NCBI RefSeq assembly: GCF_000332475.2
Contig: NZ_AOGX02000008.1
Coordinates: 186,001-250,000, forward strand
Direction of reading: 5' to 3'
From: Leptospira yanagawae serovar Saopaulo str. Sao Paulo = ATCC 700523
Lineage (GTDB): Bacteria; Spirochaetota; Leptospiria; Leptospirales; Leptospiraceae
DNA length: 64,000 nt
Shown in pieces: positions 49,625-58,015 of this stretch (position 1 is its first letter; every line of letters starts with the position of its first letter). Position numbers and translations under genes: made by a program. Below the pieces are notes generated by a model that worked only from the letters and a program-made list of their open reading frames with translations, did no database searches and was not told where the DNA came from.

Positions 49625-50092
49625 ATGTCACGTAACAATGACCAAACGAATTTTCAAAAAATCTCTAAAAAACAACGTTTTGATGATGAAGACGAGGAAA
49701 GCTTTGTACCTTCTCTGAAACAAAAGTCACACCGCTACCGATCCGATACGGTTGAGTTCCGTTGTGTGGAATGCAAACAAATGGTTTTCCCTCCAGGTTT
49801 TGGAACTGACCAAAGGAATCATTGCCCCAATTGCCTTACAAGCCTGCATTTGGACAATACTCCTGGAGACAGGGCAGCTATCTGTGGGAGTAAAATGGAA
49901 GCGATTTCCATTTGGGTACGAAAAGGGGAATGGGTGATCTTACACCGTTGTAAGGGTTGTGGGGTCATCCATGCCAATCGGATTGGACCTGATGATAATG
50001 AAGCTTTGCTTCTTTCTTTAGCAGCCCAAGCCATGGCAAAACCAAGTTTTCGATTGTTTACAGAAAATCCGGTGGAAGGTCCACCGGATTGA
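49625..50092 (+). CDS. RNHCP-domain zinc-ribbon protein
   Basis: A 155-residue protein named for its motif: FRCVECKQMVFPPGFGTDQ followed by RNHCPNCLTSLH, then later LHRCKGCGVIHANRIGPDD. The four CxxC-type knuckles should bind zinc. RNHCP proteins are widespread small proteins with unknown function. The first 45 residues are charged and disordered. I chose ATG 49625 because the frame upstream passes through the palindromic element. The last codons overlap a perfect hairpin that serves as terminator for the opposite strand. Confidence 0.88.
   Translation: MSRNNDQTNFQKISKKQRFDDEDEESFVPSLKQKSHRYRSDTVEFRCVECKQMVFPPGFGTDQRNHCPNCLTSLHLDNTPGDRAAICGSKMEAISIWVRKGEWVILHRCKGCGVIHANRIGPDDNEALLLSLAAQAMAKPSFRLFTENPVEGPPD
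50063..50089 (-). terminator. Intrinsic terminator of the SPFH/NfeD operon inside the RNHCP 3' end
   Basis: ATCCGGTGGA (50067-50076) and TCCACCGGAT (50080-50089) form a perfect 10-bp stem with a 3-base loop. On the reverse strand the stem is followed by TTTC, giving a terminator 20 bp after the stop of the 50110-51030 gene. It lies within the last codons of the RNHCP gene. Confidence 0.75.
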
Positions 50093-50109
50093 TTGAGAGA
50101 TGCGTGAGG

Positions 50110-51030
50110 TTACGCTTTTGGTTTTTTAGCTTCTGTTAGGTTGGCAATGAGTGTTGGTAGGTTCATCACATCCGCAGGAATGAGAATCTCCGTACTTTCT
50201 TTTGCCACATGTAAGAAGTTTTGGATGAAAGCCTTTGTGATTTGGAGTTTGATTGCAGAAGCCCCACCTTGGTCGGAGATTGCTCCTGCAATGGCTTCAA
50301 TCCCTTTTGCGGTTGCAACGGCAAGTGCTTCGATCTCAGTTGCTTTTCCTTCAGCTGAGTTGATCCTCCTTTGTTTTTCTCCTTCCGATTTGTTTACAGC
50401 TTCTTCTTTGAAACCAAGGGAACGGTTGATCCTAGCATCTCTTTCCCCTTCGGATAAAAGGACTTGGGACCTTTTTGCAATTTGTGCCTTTTTTTCTTTT
50501 TCCATGGCATCTAACACGGATTTAGGTGGAACGATATTTAATATTTCATATCGATTCACTTTTATCCCCCAAGGTTCGGATGCTTGGTCAATGGCTGCAA
50601 CGATAGTTGAATTGATTAAATCCTTTTCTCCAATGGTTTTGTCAAGTTCCATCGTTCCAATCACAGATCGCATTGTTGTTTGAGCCAATTGGATTGCTGC
50701 AAATTGAAAGTCTTCAATACCATAGGATGCACGAACTGGATCGATGATTTTTAAATAAATCACACCATCTACCTTCACTTGAACGTTATCATGGGTGATA
50801 CAGATTTGAGGTTGTACATCGATTGATTGTTCTTTTAGCGTATGGTAATAGGCATCTCGATCAATGAACGGGATCAGGATATGAAATCCAGCTCGCAGTG
50901 ACCTTGAATACTTTCCAAGCCTTTCGACAATGAGAACATCTTGTGCAGGAATGATTCGTATGCACCGAAAGATTTTATAAATCAAATAGATGGCAACTAA
51001 GGACCAAAAGCCTAAGTATACAAATTCCAT
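50110..51030 (-). CDS. SPFH/Band 7 protein (stomatin/QmcA-like), second copy
   Basis: A 306-residue SPFH-domain membrane-scaffold protein. An N-terminal hydrophobic anchor (VYLGFWSLVAIYLIYKIF) precedes the SPFH domain, with IIPAQDVLIVERLGKYSRSL and AIQLAQTTMRSVIGTMELDK. A long C-terminal coiled coil holds repeated EGEKQRRINSAEGKATEIEA segments. It is paralogous to the adjacent gene and is last in the leftward nfeD-SPFH-SPFH operon, separated by 1 bp. Such proteins form oligomeric membrane microdomains. Confidence 0.92.
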   Translation of the reverse strand: MEFVYLGFWSLVAIYLIYKIFRCIRIIPAQDVLIVERLGKYSRSLRAGFHILIPFIDRDAYYHTLKEQSIDVQPQICITHDNVQVKVDGVIYLKIIDPVRASYGIEDFQFAAIQLAQTTMRSVIGTMELDKTIGEKDLINSTIVAAIDQASEPWGIKVNRYEILNIVPPKSVLDAMEKEKKAQIAKRSQVLLSEGERDARINRSLGFKEEAVNKSEGEKQRRINSAEGKATEIEALAVATAKGIEAIAGAISDQGGASAIKLQITKAFIQNFLHVAKESTEILIPADVMNLPTLIANLTEAKKPKA

Positions 51031-51031
51031 A

Positions 51032-51952
51032 TTATTCTCCTACCTGAGGGATTTTGGTTGTGATTTTTGAGAGCCCTTCAAAGACCCCACCGATATTGGC
51101 TAAGGTTTCGGGAACGACAGTTGTTTTGGATGTTTTCAAAATTTGGCCCAGTGCATCCAAATACTCTTGTGTGATTTGTAAACTCACAGCTTCTTTTCCC
51201 CCTTTTTTACTGATGGCTTCTGAAATGAGTTGTAGGCCTTTTGCCGTTGCATTGGAAATGAGTGTGATTTCTTGGGCACGACCGTCTGCTTCATTCACCA
51301 ATCTGATTTTTTCCCCTTCGGAGATATTGATGGATTCTTGTCTTTCTCCAACGGAATGATTGACTCGTGATTCTTTTTCCCCTTGGGAAATGGTGATCTC
51401 AGCCCGGCGTTCCCGTTCCGATTTCATTTGGTTTTCCATCTCAATTAAAATTTGTTTTGGTGGAGTGATGTTACGAATTTCATAACGAGTGACTTTGATG
51501 CCCCAAGGGTCTGTGGCGCGGTCGATATTGGAAACCACTCGGCCATTGATCTCATCACGTTCTGATAAAAGGTTATCAAAGATTAGTTTTCCGATTTCTG
51601 AACGGAGCGTAGTTTGTGCAAGTTGGGTTGTGGCCAACATAAAGTTATCAATCCCATAAGATGCTTTTTCACCATCGATGACCTTCAAATACAAAACCCC
51701 ATCCACTTCCACTGAAACGTTGTCTTTTGTGATACAAACCTGTGGATCGATATCGATGGTTTGTTCTTTTAGGTTTTGCCTATAACGGATTTGGTCTACG
51801 AACGGGATCATAAAATAGAACCCTGATTTCAAAACTCCATTCAAAACACCTAATCTTTCTTTGATATAAACACTTTGTTCTGGTACGATGATGATTGTCT
51901 TTTTGATGATATAAACGACGACCAAAAAAACAACGATGACGGTTGCGCCCAT
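51032..51952 (-). CDS. SPFH/Band 7 protein (stomatin/QmcA-like), first copy
   Basis: A 306-residue paralogue of the following gene. The N-terminal anchor is ATVIVVFLVVVYIIKKTIII; the SPFH domain has VPEQSVYIKERLGVLNGVLK and LAQTTLRSEIGKLIFDNLLS; the C-terminal coiled coil has INISEGEKIRLVNEADGRAQ. The start ATG 51952 has AAAGGAGG directly upstream, so the longer frame to 51985 is not used. The two copies probably form a hetero-oligomeric assembly with the NfeD-like protein. Confidence 0.92.
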   Translation of the reverse strand: MGATVIVVFLVVVYIIKKTIIIVPEQSVYIKERLGVLNGVLKSGFYFMIPFVDQIRYRQNLKEQTIDIDPQVCITKDNVSVEVDGVLYLKVIDGEKASYGIDNFMLATTQLAQTTLRSEIGKLIFDNLLSERDEINGRVVSNIDRATDPWGIKVTRYEIRNITPPKQILIEMENQMKSERERRAEITISQGEKESRVNHSVGERQESINISEGEKIRLVNEADGRAQEITLISNATAKGLQLISEAISKKGGKEAVSLQITQEYLDALGQILKTSKTTVVPETLANIGGVFEGLSKITTKIPQVGE

Positions 51953-52044
51953 TGTTTCCTCCTTTGTGACTTGAAGACCGTACATGGACTTTCAAAAGAG
52001 AAAAGGGTTTTTTTATTTTGTCTGAAAAAAAATGAATGAATGGC

Positions 52045-52500
52045 TTACGAATCTACTTTTTCAACTGTGAATGTCAAATTTTCGCGGGATAAAATCCTAA
52101 CATAGTCCCCTTTCGGAATTTTGGAATCTTTTGAAATAGCATCCCACAAAGTGCCTTGGAATTTTATTTTTCCACCATGACGACCAACTAAAATATCAAT
52201 CTCCACAGGGACGATTTGATTGAGGTAATCTTCCTTGATGAAAGGATCCACACTTGATTCTGATTTAAAAAATTTTTTGATGAGAGAACCACCAAGTACA
52301 ATAGAAACAAAACTTGCGACCACCCAAACGATCACTTCCGTATAAAATTCCATGGGAACGAGCCGCGAAAGGATACCGGTAAAGATAGCACCGATCCCTA
52401 AAAACATCACAAAGGTCCCAGGCAAAAGAAATTCTGAAAATAATAGGACAATTCCAATCAAAATCCAAAGATAAGGTGTGTTAGCGAAAATGGTATCCAA
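52045..52500 (-). CDS. NfeD-like membrane protein
   Basis: A 151-residue NfeD family protein with transmembrane segments near residues 10-60 (LWILIGIVLLFSEFLLPGTF, VMFLGIGAIFTGIL) and about 58-78, then a C-terminal OB-fold domain (VEIDILVGRHGGKIKFQGTL, PKGDYVRILSRENLTFTVEK). Such short NfeD proteins are partners of SPFH proteins, and here two SPFH genes follow on the same strand. The OB domain has the family GxxG-like pattern. Confidence 0.88.
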   Translation of the reverse strand: MDTIFANTPYLWILIGIVLLFSEFLLPGTFVMFLGIGAIFTGILSRLVPMEFYTEVIVWVVASFVSIVLGGSLIKKFFKSESSVDPFIKEDYLNQIVPVEIDILVGRHGGKIKFQGTLWDAISKDSKIPKGDYVRILSRENLTFTVEKVDS

Positions 52501-52593
52501 TGGGAACCTCTAGGAAAGTAGACCGTTCCAACCGCCTAAAGGCAAGAAAAATAATACTTTGAATCAAGGGATAGGAAAAAGAACCTGTCTTGT

Positions 52594-53022
52594 ATGAAAC
52601 GAATTTTTTACCTTCTTTTCTCCGTTTTTCTATTCTTCCAATTATTCCCAGTACCACGCGAGAATCCACCTGTCACGGCAGAGATCGATGCTCCAAATGA
52701 AGTCAAAACGATTTTAAAACGAAGTTGTTATGATTGCCATTCCAATGAAACGGTTTGGCCTCTTTATTCCTATATCTTTCCCATTTCTTATTTGGTGACA
52801 AACCATGTGACCGAAGGAAGGGAAGAGTTAAACTTTTCCGATTTTGGAAGTTTGGCAGAAAGAAAACAAAGAAAAAAAATTTATGAAGTTTGGGAACAAG
52901 TGGATGAAGGAGAAATGCCTCCTAAAGATTACCAACTTTTGCATCCAAGTTCCCAATTGTCCGAGGTGGACAAAGAAGTTTTGAAAAACTGGGCAAATCA
53001 GTTCAGTGAGGAATCGGAATGA
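52594..53022 (+). CDS. Haem-binding domain protein with CxxCH motif
   Basis: A 142-residue exported protein with an N-terminal hydrophobic signal or anchor ([20 protein letters not shown]). The domain matches the haem_bd pattern: [20 protein letters not shown] with CYDCH as a c-type haem-binding site, then a C-terminal [20 protein letters not shown]. Haem attachment would occur in the periplasm. The 3' end overlaps argH by 4 bp (ATGA), which means coupled translation, but there is no obvious functional link to arginine synthesis. Confidence 0.88.
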   Translation: MKRIFYLLFSVFLFFQLFPVPRENPPVTAEIDAPNEVKTILKRSCYDCHSNETVWPLYSYIFPISYLVTNHVTEGREELNFSDFGSLAERKQRKKIYEVWEQVDEGEMPPKDYQLLHPSSQLSEVDKEVLKNWANQFSEESE

Positions 53023-54449
53023 AAGAAAAAAAATTATGGGGTGGTCGTTTTGATGCGGCACCTTCTTCCCTTATGATTCGGATTGGGGAATCAATCAGTT
53101 TTGATAAAGAATTGTATGCGCATGATATTGAAGGATCAATTTCTCACTCCCGCATGTTAAAACGGATCGGGATTCTTTCAGAATCAGAACAACGTAAAAT
53201 TGAAACAGGTCTCATTCAAATCAAAAAGGAAATCGATTCTGGTAAATTTGAATTCAAAATTGAAAACGAAGACATCCATATGTCGATTGAGTCTCGCCTA
53301 ACAGAGCTTCTTGGAGATTTGGGGAAAAAACTCCACACCGGACGAAGCCGAAATGACCAAGTGTCTCAAGATGTAAGACTTTACATTAAGGCCGAGATCC
53401 ATTCTATTTTAGTTTTACTATTTGATTTGCTAACGGTTTGGGTGAAAAAAGCAGATTCCCACACAAAAACCATCATCCCAGGTTACACACATTTACAAAT
53501 TGCCCAACCCATTCGTGCATCTCATTATTTTTTGTCCCATTTTTGGGCCAATGTCCGTGACTTTGAAGATTTTTTTTCAGCATACGAAAGGGCTAATGAA
53601 CTCGTGTTAGGTTCTGGTGCCCTTGCTGGAGTCAATTACCAAACAGATCGTGAGTTTTTAAGAAAGGATTTGGGTTTAAGTCGGCTATCTGAAAATTCAA
53701 TAGATGCAGTAAGCCAAAGGGATCATATTTTTAAATTTTTATTTGTTTCCTCCCAATTTATGGTTCATATTTCCAGGTTTTGTGAAGAAATCATTTTGTA
53801 CACTTCACAAGAATTTAGTTATTTTAAATTGCCAGACCACCTAACAACCGGTTCTTCCATTATGCCTCAGAAAAAAAATCCAGATGTGGCAGAACTCATT
53901 CGGGGCAAAGCAGGGCGTGTGATAGGAAATCTCACTCACCTGTTAGTGATGTTAAAAGGAACACCACTTTCCTATAACAGGGACTTCCAAGAAGATAAAA
54001 TCCCTCTCTTTGATACAGTGAAACAAATCAAAATTTGTACGGAAGGGATCCGCGATATGGTAGAGGGGATTCAAATTTTTCCAGAAAATGCAACGAGGAG
54101 TTTGCGGAATGGTTTTTCCACAGCCACAGACCTTGCAGATTGGCTTGTGAGTGCCAAAGGAATTCCTTTCCGATCCGCGCATGAAATTGTGGGGGAACTT
54201 GTAAAACATTGTACACTAAAAAGTTATGATCTTTTTACGATCCCAAGTGGGGAACGTGGACAAATCCATGCCGTTCTAACTGACCCAGGTTATGAAGCTG
54301 CGATTTCACTCGAAACTTCTTGTGATAAAAAAGATGTGTATGGGGGAACTGCACTTTCTCGCCAAAAGGAACAAATCAAAAAAGCGAAAACCAAGTTAAA
54401 CGAATTGACCAAAAAATTAAAATCTCTAGAATCCAAAGGTAAAAAATAA
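53019..54449 (+). CDS. argH: Argininosuccinate lyase
   Basis: The last enzyme of arginine synthesis, splitting argininosuccinate into arginine and fumarate. Fumarase/aspartase-superfamily signatures are visible: [40 protein letters not shown] and the signature loop [20 protein letters not shown], which contains the catalytic serine. The N-terminus reads [12 protein letters not shown], as in the family. Length 476 is normal. It overlaps the upstream haem-binding-domain gene by 4 bp and the cyclophilin gene follows 2 bp after its stop. Confidence 0.96.
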   Translation: MKEKKLWGGRFDAAPSSLMIRIGESISFDKELYAHDIEGSISHSRMLKRIGILSESEQRKIETGLIQIKKEIDSGKFEFKIENEDIHMSIESRLTELLGDLGKKLHTGRSRNDQVSQDVRLYIKAEIHSILVLLFDLLTVWVKKADSHTKTIIPGYTHLQIAQPIRASHYFLSHFWANVRDFEDFFSAYERANELVLGSGALAGVNYQTDREFLRKDLGLSRLSENSIDAVSQRDHIFKFLFVSSQFMVHISRFCEEIILYTSQEFSYFKLPDHLTTGSSIMPQKKNPDVAELIRGKAGRVIGNLTHLLVMLKGTPLSYNRDFQEDKIPLFDTVKQIKICTEGIRDMVEGIQIFPENATRSLRNGFSTATDLADWLVSAKGIPFRSAHEIVGELVKHCTLKSYDLFTIPSGERGQIHAVLTDPGYEAAISLETSCDKKDVYGGTALSRQKEQIKKAKTKLNELTKKLKSLESKGKK

Positions 54450-54451
54450 AT

Positions 54452-55330
54452 ATGAAACGAGTCACATACCAATCAATCAAACATCTTGCCATCAGTTTGA
54501 TTCTTTTTAGCCAAACTGCTTTTTGTAGTGACCAAACCTTTAAAAAAATCACCTACGAGCCAACAACCTATGCACCATCCAAGGTATTGGTAAAACGGGC
54601 CGACCAAACGTCTGTTAAACTCCCTGAAAAACCAGCAATTTATGCAGTCATCCAAACCACCCAAGGGGATCTTGTCCTCGAACTCTATGACCAAGCAGCT
54701 CCAAAAACGGTTCAAAACTTTATTGATCTTGCCCAAGGCGAAAAGGACTTTCGATCAGAAAAAGGTTCCGAAAGACGGCCGTTTTACGATGGTTTAAAAT
54801 TCCATCGGGTGATCGAAAATTTTATGGCCCAAGGTGGTTGCCCAAGAGGGGATGGAACTGGTGGACCTGGCTTTCAATTTGAAGATGAAATCAACGGCAA
54901 AGCACTTGGTTTGGATAAACGTAAAATCAAAGATGCACCCGAATACCAATCCCAATTGCAAAGGGCTGTTTTATCTGAATTTAATATCAAATCGCGACAA
55001 GAATTCGAAGAAAAAAGAACGGAAGTAGAGAAAGCCTACCAAGAAGCGATGGAACTTCCCGTTCTTGAAGTGCTTTACCGAGTTGGTTATCGATTCAATG
55101 AAGTTTTACCAAGTAAAAAAGCAACACGTGGAGCCCTGGCCATGGCAAATGCAGGACCCAATACAAATGGTTCCCAGTTTTTCATCAACCAAGTGGATAC
55201 CCCTCATCTCGACGGACTTCACACAGTGTTTGGTTTTTTGATCACTGGTTATGATGTACTTGACCGAATCATTGAAAAGGGTAATTTACAGACAACGATC
55301 CGTAAGGTTCTCGTCATCGATAAACGATAA
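54452..55330 (+). CDS. Cyclophilin-type peptidyl-prolyl isomerase with internal helical insert
   Basis: A 292-residue exported isomerase. The N-terminal signal is hydrophobic (LAISLILFSQTAFC). The cyclophilin fold begins with YAVIQTTQGDLVLELYDQAA and has GLKFHRVIENFMAQGGCPRG and GGPGFQFEDEI. It then breaks for about 75 helical, charged residues (DKRKIKDAPEYQSQLQRAVL and EFEEKRTEVEKAYQEAMEL) before resuming with RGALAMANAGPNTNGSQFFI and LDGLHTVFGFLITGYDVLD. Active-site residues Arg, Phe and Gln are present. The insert may hold a chaperone-like surface. It overlaps the next ATG by one base. Confidence 0.88.
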   Translation: MKRVTYQSIKHLAISLILFSQTAFCSDQTFKKITYEPTTYAPSKVLVKRADQTSVKLPEKPAIYAVIQTTQGDLVLELYDQAAPKTVQNFIDLAQGEKDFRSEKGSERRPFYDGLKFHRVIENFMAQGGCPRGDGTGGPGFQFEDEINGKALGLDKRKIKDAPEYQSQLQRAVLSEFNIKSRQEFEEKRTEVEKAYQEAMELPVLEVLYRVGYRFNEVLPSKKATRGALAMANAGPNTNGSQFFINQVDTPHLDGLHTVFGFLITGYDVLDRIIEKGNLQTTIRKVLVIDKR

Positions 55331-55929
55331 TGAACTACTTAGAAGGCATAGAAGTCATACAAAAATATACATCAGGTTCTTCCGTAGAACCTGTGTTAAA
55401 GTTTATTATGACAGTTCCACATAATGAAGAAGCCTTTGCCAATGCCTTGGATGAAATTGGTGGGATCAATCGTTATCCCGATACCTTTGTGGGGCTCTTG
55501 AGTTTCATCAGTTTCATTTTGGGGCAAAAATCGAAAATGAACCATTTGTATGAGACCGCTCTCGATCGGTATGAAACACTCAACCAAATCACATCCAAAA
55601 AAAGACCCACCGAAGAAGAGGCAAAAATCAAGAGGACCCTCACCGATTTCATTTTAAAAATCGAAAAGGTTTTTGAAATCCAAGACCTTACAGATGAAAG
55701 TTTGGTAAAGGAACTCAACCGGTTTGTCTCGGAAGCAAACCTCTACGGGGTGACAGACAACGAAATCAAAAACTTAAAGTTGGCGTCCAAAACAGTAGCC
55801 CTTGTGGAACCCCATTTAGACAAACAAAGGGAAAACTATTACCAATACAAAAAACTAAGTTCCGTGATGACACGCCTCATCCGAATCGCTGATTACATCC
55901 TAGCCGAAGCAAAACTCGGAGCAGGTTGA
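55330..55929 (+). CDS. Hypothetical helical protein
   Basis: A 199-residue protein I do not recognise. It is helical and lacks signal peptide or transmembrane segments. Segments include FANALDEIGGINRYPDTFVG near residue 38 and a charged C-terminal half (RENYYQYKKLSSVMTRLIRI). The only cysteine-free, soluble character and the one-base overlap with the cyclophilin gene suggest that both are translated from one message. No function can be assigned. Confidence 0.75.
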   Translation: MNYLEGIEVIQKYTSGSSVEPVLKFIMTVPHNEEAFANALDEIGGINRYPDTFVGLLSFISFILGQKSKMNHLYETALDRYETLNQITSKKRPTEEEAKIKRTLTDFILKIEKVFEIQDLTDESLVKELNRFVSEANLYGVTDNEIKNLKLASKTVALVEPHLDKQRENYYQYKKLSSVMTRLIRIADYILAEAKLGAG

Positions 55930-56006
55930 CCGCCAGGTTATCTAAGTTTCAAATTCCTCTAAATTTTCTTTCGGAAATTTGTCTCTTTGCCGAAATTGAA
56001 TAGTGA

Positions 56007-56993
56007 ATGCGCTCCCTCCAAACCTACATTCTACTGGGAATCTTAGTTTCTAAGACCCTTTTGGCGTTTCCCGATAGAGACGCTAGGGGGGAACGGGTTG
56101 ATAATTTTGTCGCTCTCCAATCCAAAATCATCCTCAATTTGACCAAACGCAGTTATGAAGCTGGGGAAAGGATACCTCTCACTTTCACCGTAACCAATAC
56201 TGGAAAAGAAGTGGTTCGAATTTTCCCATCCTTTGATTTTCGTTATTCCTTTCAAATCATTGTCAAAGACGAAAATGATCGGATCCTCACGCCTATCGAA
56301 GATCCTGATTTTCCAGATCCTATTTTAAAACGACGCACTACAATCGTCAATTTGGTAGGCGATGAAAATAAAGAAATTAGCTTACACCGAAATGAATCCT
56401 TTTCAAAAACGATTTACTTAGATGAGTATTATCAGTTTTTACCTGATCAAAAATTTTATATTACCGGCTACTTTTATCCTAATTATACAGAAGACAAATC
56501 TGCTTTTTTAAGATCTCAAAATACAGTTGGATTTTTATTTCAAAATTCGAAACAAGTCCGAAAGGATTCCGTTTCTCGCCAAATCTCGGAAAATGGAGGT
56601 CTCTCTCCAGAGGAGATTATCTTTTTATTCCTTGGGGCTGAAATGAAAAAAAGATGGGAATACCATTTTAAATGGATCGATTTTTCGGAATATATCTTAG
56701 CTTATGATCGTTATAGCAGTGCCTATGCGGAAGCGAATGTAGGTGAGAGAGAAACCATCATTGAAGATTTCAAAGAGTATTTGACGGAGTCGCCGTCTGG
56801 TGCTTTAAAATACTTTAAGGTGATGAGTGTGGACTATCCATCCAAACGGGATGCTAGGGTCCAGGTTTATGTAGAAAGAATGATGGGTCGGTTCAAAACA
56901 AGGTACGAATATATATACACCTTGCGACAAGAAGAAGGAAGCCGTGTTGGATTTTGGCAAATTAAAAACTTACTCGTAAAGGTAAAAAAATGA
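56007..56993 (+). CDS. Secreted protein with BsuPI-like immunoglobulin-fold domain
   Basis: A 328-residue exported protein. A signal peptide (QTYILLGILVSKTLLAFPD) is followed by an Ig-like domain with ILNLTKRSYEAGERIPLTFT and VTNTGKEVVRIFPSFDFRYS, which resembles the intracellular proteinase inhibitor BsuPI family. The C-terminal part (YAEANVGERETIIEDFKEYL, KRDARVQVYVERMMGRFKTR) is not recognised and may be a SnoaL/NTF2-like fold. It overlaps fliM by 4 bp, so the two are translationally coupled, hinting at a flagellar or envelope link. Confidence 0.7.
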   Translation: MRSLQTYILLGILVSKTLLAFPDRDARGERVDNFVALQSKIILNLTKRSYEAGERIPLTFTVTNTGKEVVRIFPSFDFRYSFQIIVKDENDRILTPIEDPDFPDPILKRRTTIVNLVGDENKEISLHRNESFSKTIYLDEYYQFLPDQKFYITGYFYPNYTEDKSAFLRSQNTVGFLFQNSKQVRKDSVSRQISENGGLSPEEIIFLFLGAEMKKRWEYHFKWIDFSEYILAYDRYSSAYAEANVGERETIIEDFKEYLTESPSGALKYFKVMSVDYPSKRDARVQVYVERMMGRFKTRYEYIYTLRQEEGSRVGFWQIKNLLVKVKK

Positions 56994-58015
56994 CGGAAAT
57001 CCTTTCCCAAGACGAAATTGATGCCCTGCTAAATGCCATCTCCTCGGGAGAAGTTTCGGAGGATGAATACTCGTCCGTTGGGGAACAAAAGAAAGTCAAA
57101 ATTTACGACTTCAAACGGCCAGATAAATTTTCAAAAGACCAAATCCGCACACTCCAAATGATGCATGAAACATTTGCTCGTTTGGCAACCACTGGCCTTT
57201 CGGCACAGCTGCGAGCCCTTGTTGTGGTGCACGTGGCTTCCGTTGACCAGTTGACTTATGAAGAGTTCATCCGATCCATTCCGAATCCCACCACTCTTGC
57301 CGTGATCAATATGGACCCTCTCCGTGGGTCTGCGATTTTGGAAATTGACCCTTCTATTTCGTTTACCATCATTGATCGTTTGTTTGGTGGTAAAGGGGAA
57401 TCTTCCAAGGTGAACCGGGAACTTTCTGATATCGAGTTGTCGGTTATGGAAGGGATTATTGTTAGGATCCTTGGAAACTTACGAGAGTCATGGTCCACTG
57501 TAATTGACTTACGTCCTAGGCTTGGAAACATCGAAACAAACCCTCAGTTTGCGCAAGTAGTGCCTCCAAATGACATGGTGGTATTAATTACCCTTGAAAC
57601 AAAGGTAGGGGAAGTGGAGGGGATGACAAACCTTTGTATCCCTTACATCACCATTGAACCTATCATCAATAAACTTTCTGCCCAGTATTGGTATTCCTTG
57701 ATTCGAAAAGGTGAAGTGGATGAAAACAGAGCCGTCATCCAAGAACGTCTCGACCAAGTGAAAATCCCTCTTATCTCGGAAGTGGGAAGTGTGGACATCT
57801 CGTTGAATGATCTTATGAATTTACATGTTGGGGATGTGATCAAATTGGAGAACACTCCAATTAAAACCGATCTAATGGTAAAAGTTGGGGATCGTAGTAA
57901 GTTTAAGGCCACACCAGGTCGTGTGGGTAACCGCCTTGCCATCCAAATTGGAGATAGCATTGAGGACATTCCGGATGAACTCCTTGGCTCCACTCGATCA
58001 GAACAAGAATATTAA
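56990..58015 (+). CDS. fliM: Flagellar motor switch protein FliM
   Basis: A 341-residue switch-complex protein. The N-terminal CheY-binding motif is EILSQDEIDALLNAISSG. The middle CheC-like domain has TFARLATTGLSAQLRALVVV and GSAILEIDPSISFTIIDRLF with GGKG. The C-terminal SpoA domain has VDISLNDLMNLHVGDVIKLE. FliM links phosphorylated CheY to rotation sense. It follows the BsuPI-like gene by overlap and is overlapped at its 3' end by the phosphodiesterase gene. Confidence 0.96.
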   Translation: MTEILSQDEIDALLNAISSGEVSEDEYSSVGEQKKVKIYDFKRPDKFSKDQIRTLQMMHETFARLATTGLSAQLRALVVVHVASVDQLTYEEFIRSIPNPTTLAVINMDPLRGSAILEIDPSISFTIIDRLFGGKGESSKVNRELSDIELSVMEGIIVRILGNLRESWSTVIDLRPRLGNIETNPQFAQVVPPNDMVVLITLETKVGEVEGMTNLCIPYITIEPIINKLSAQYWYSLIRKGEVDENRAVIQERLDQVKIPLISEVGSVDISLNDLMNLHVGDVIKLENTPIKTDLMVKVGDRSKFKATPGRVGNRLAIQIGDSIEDIPDELLGSTRSEQEY

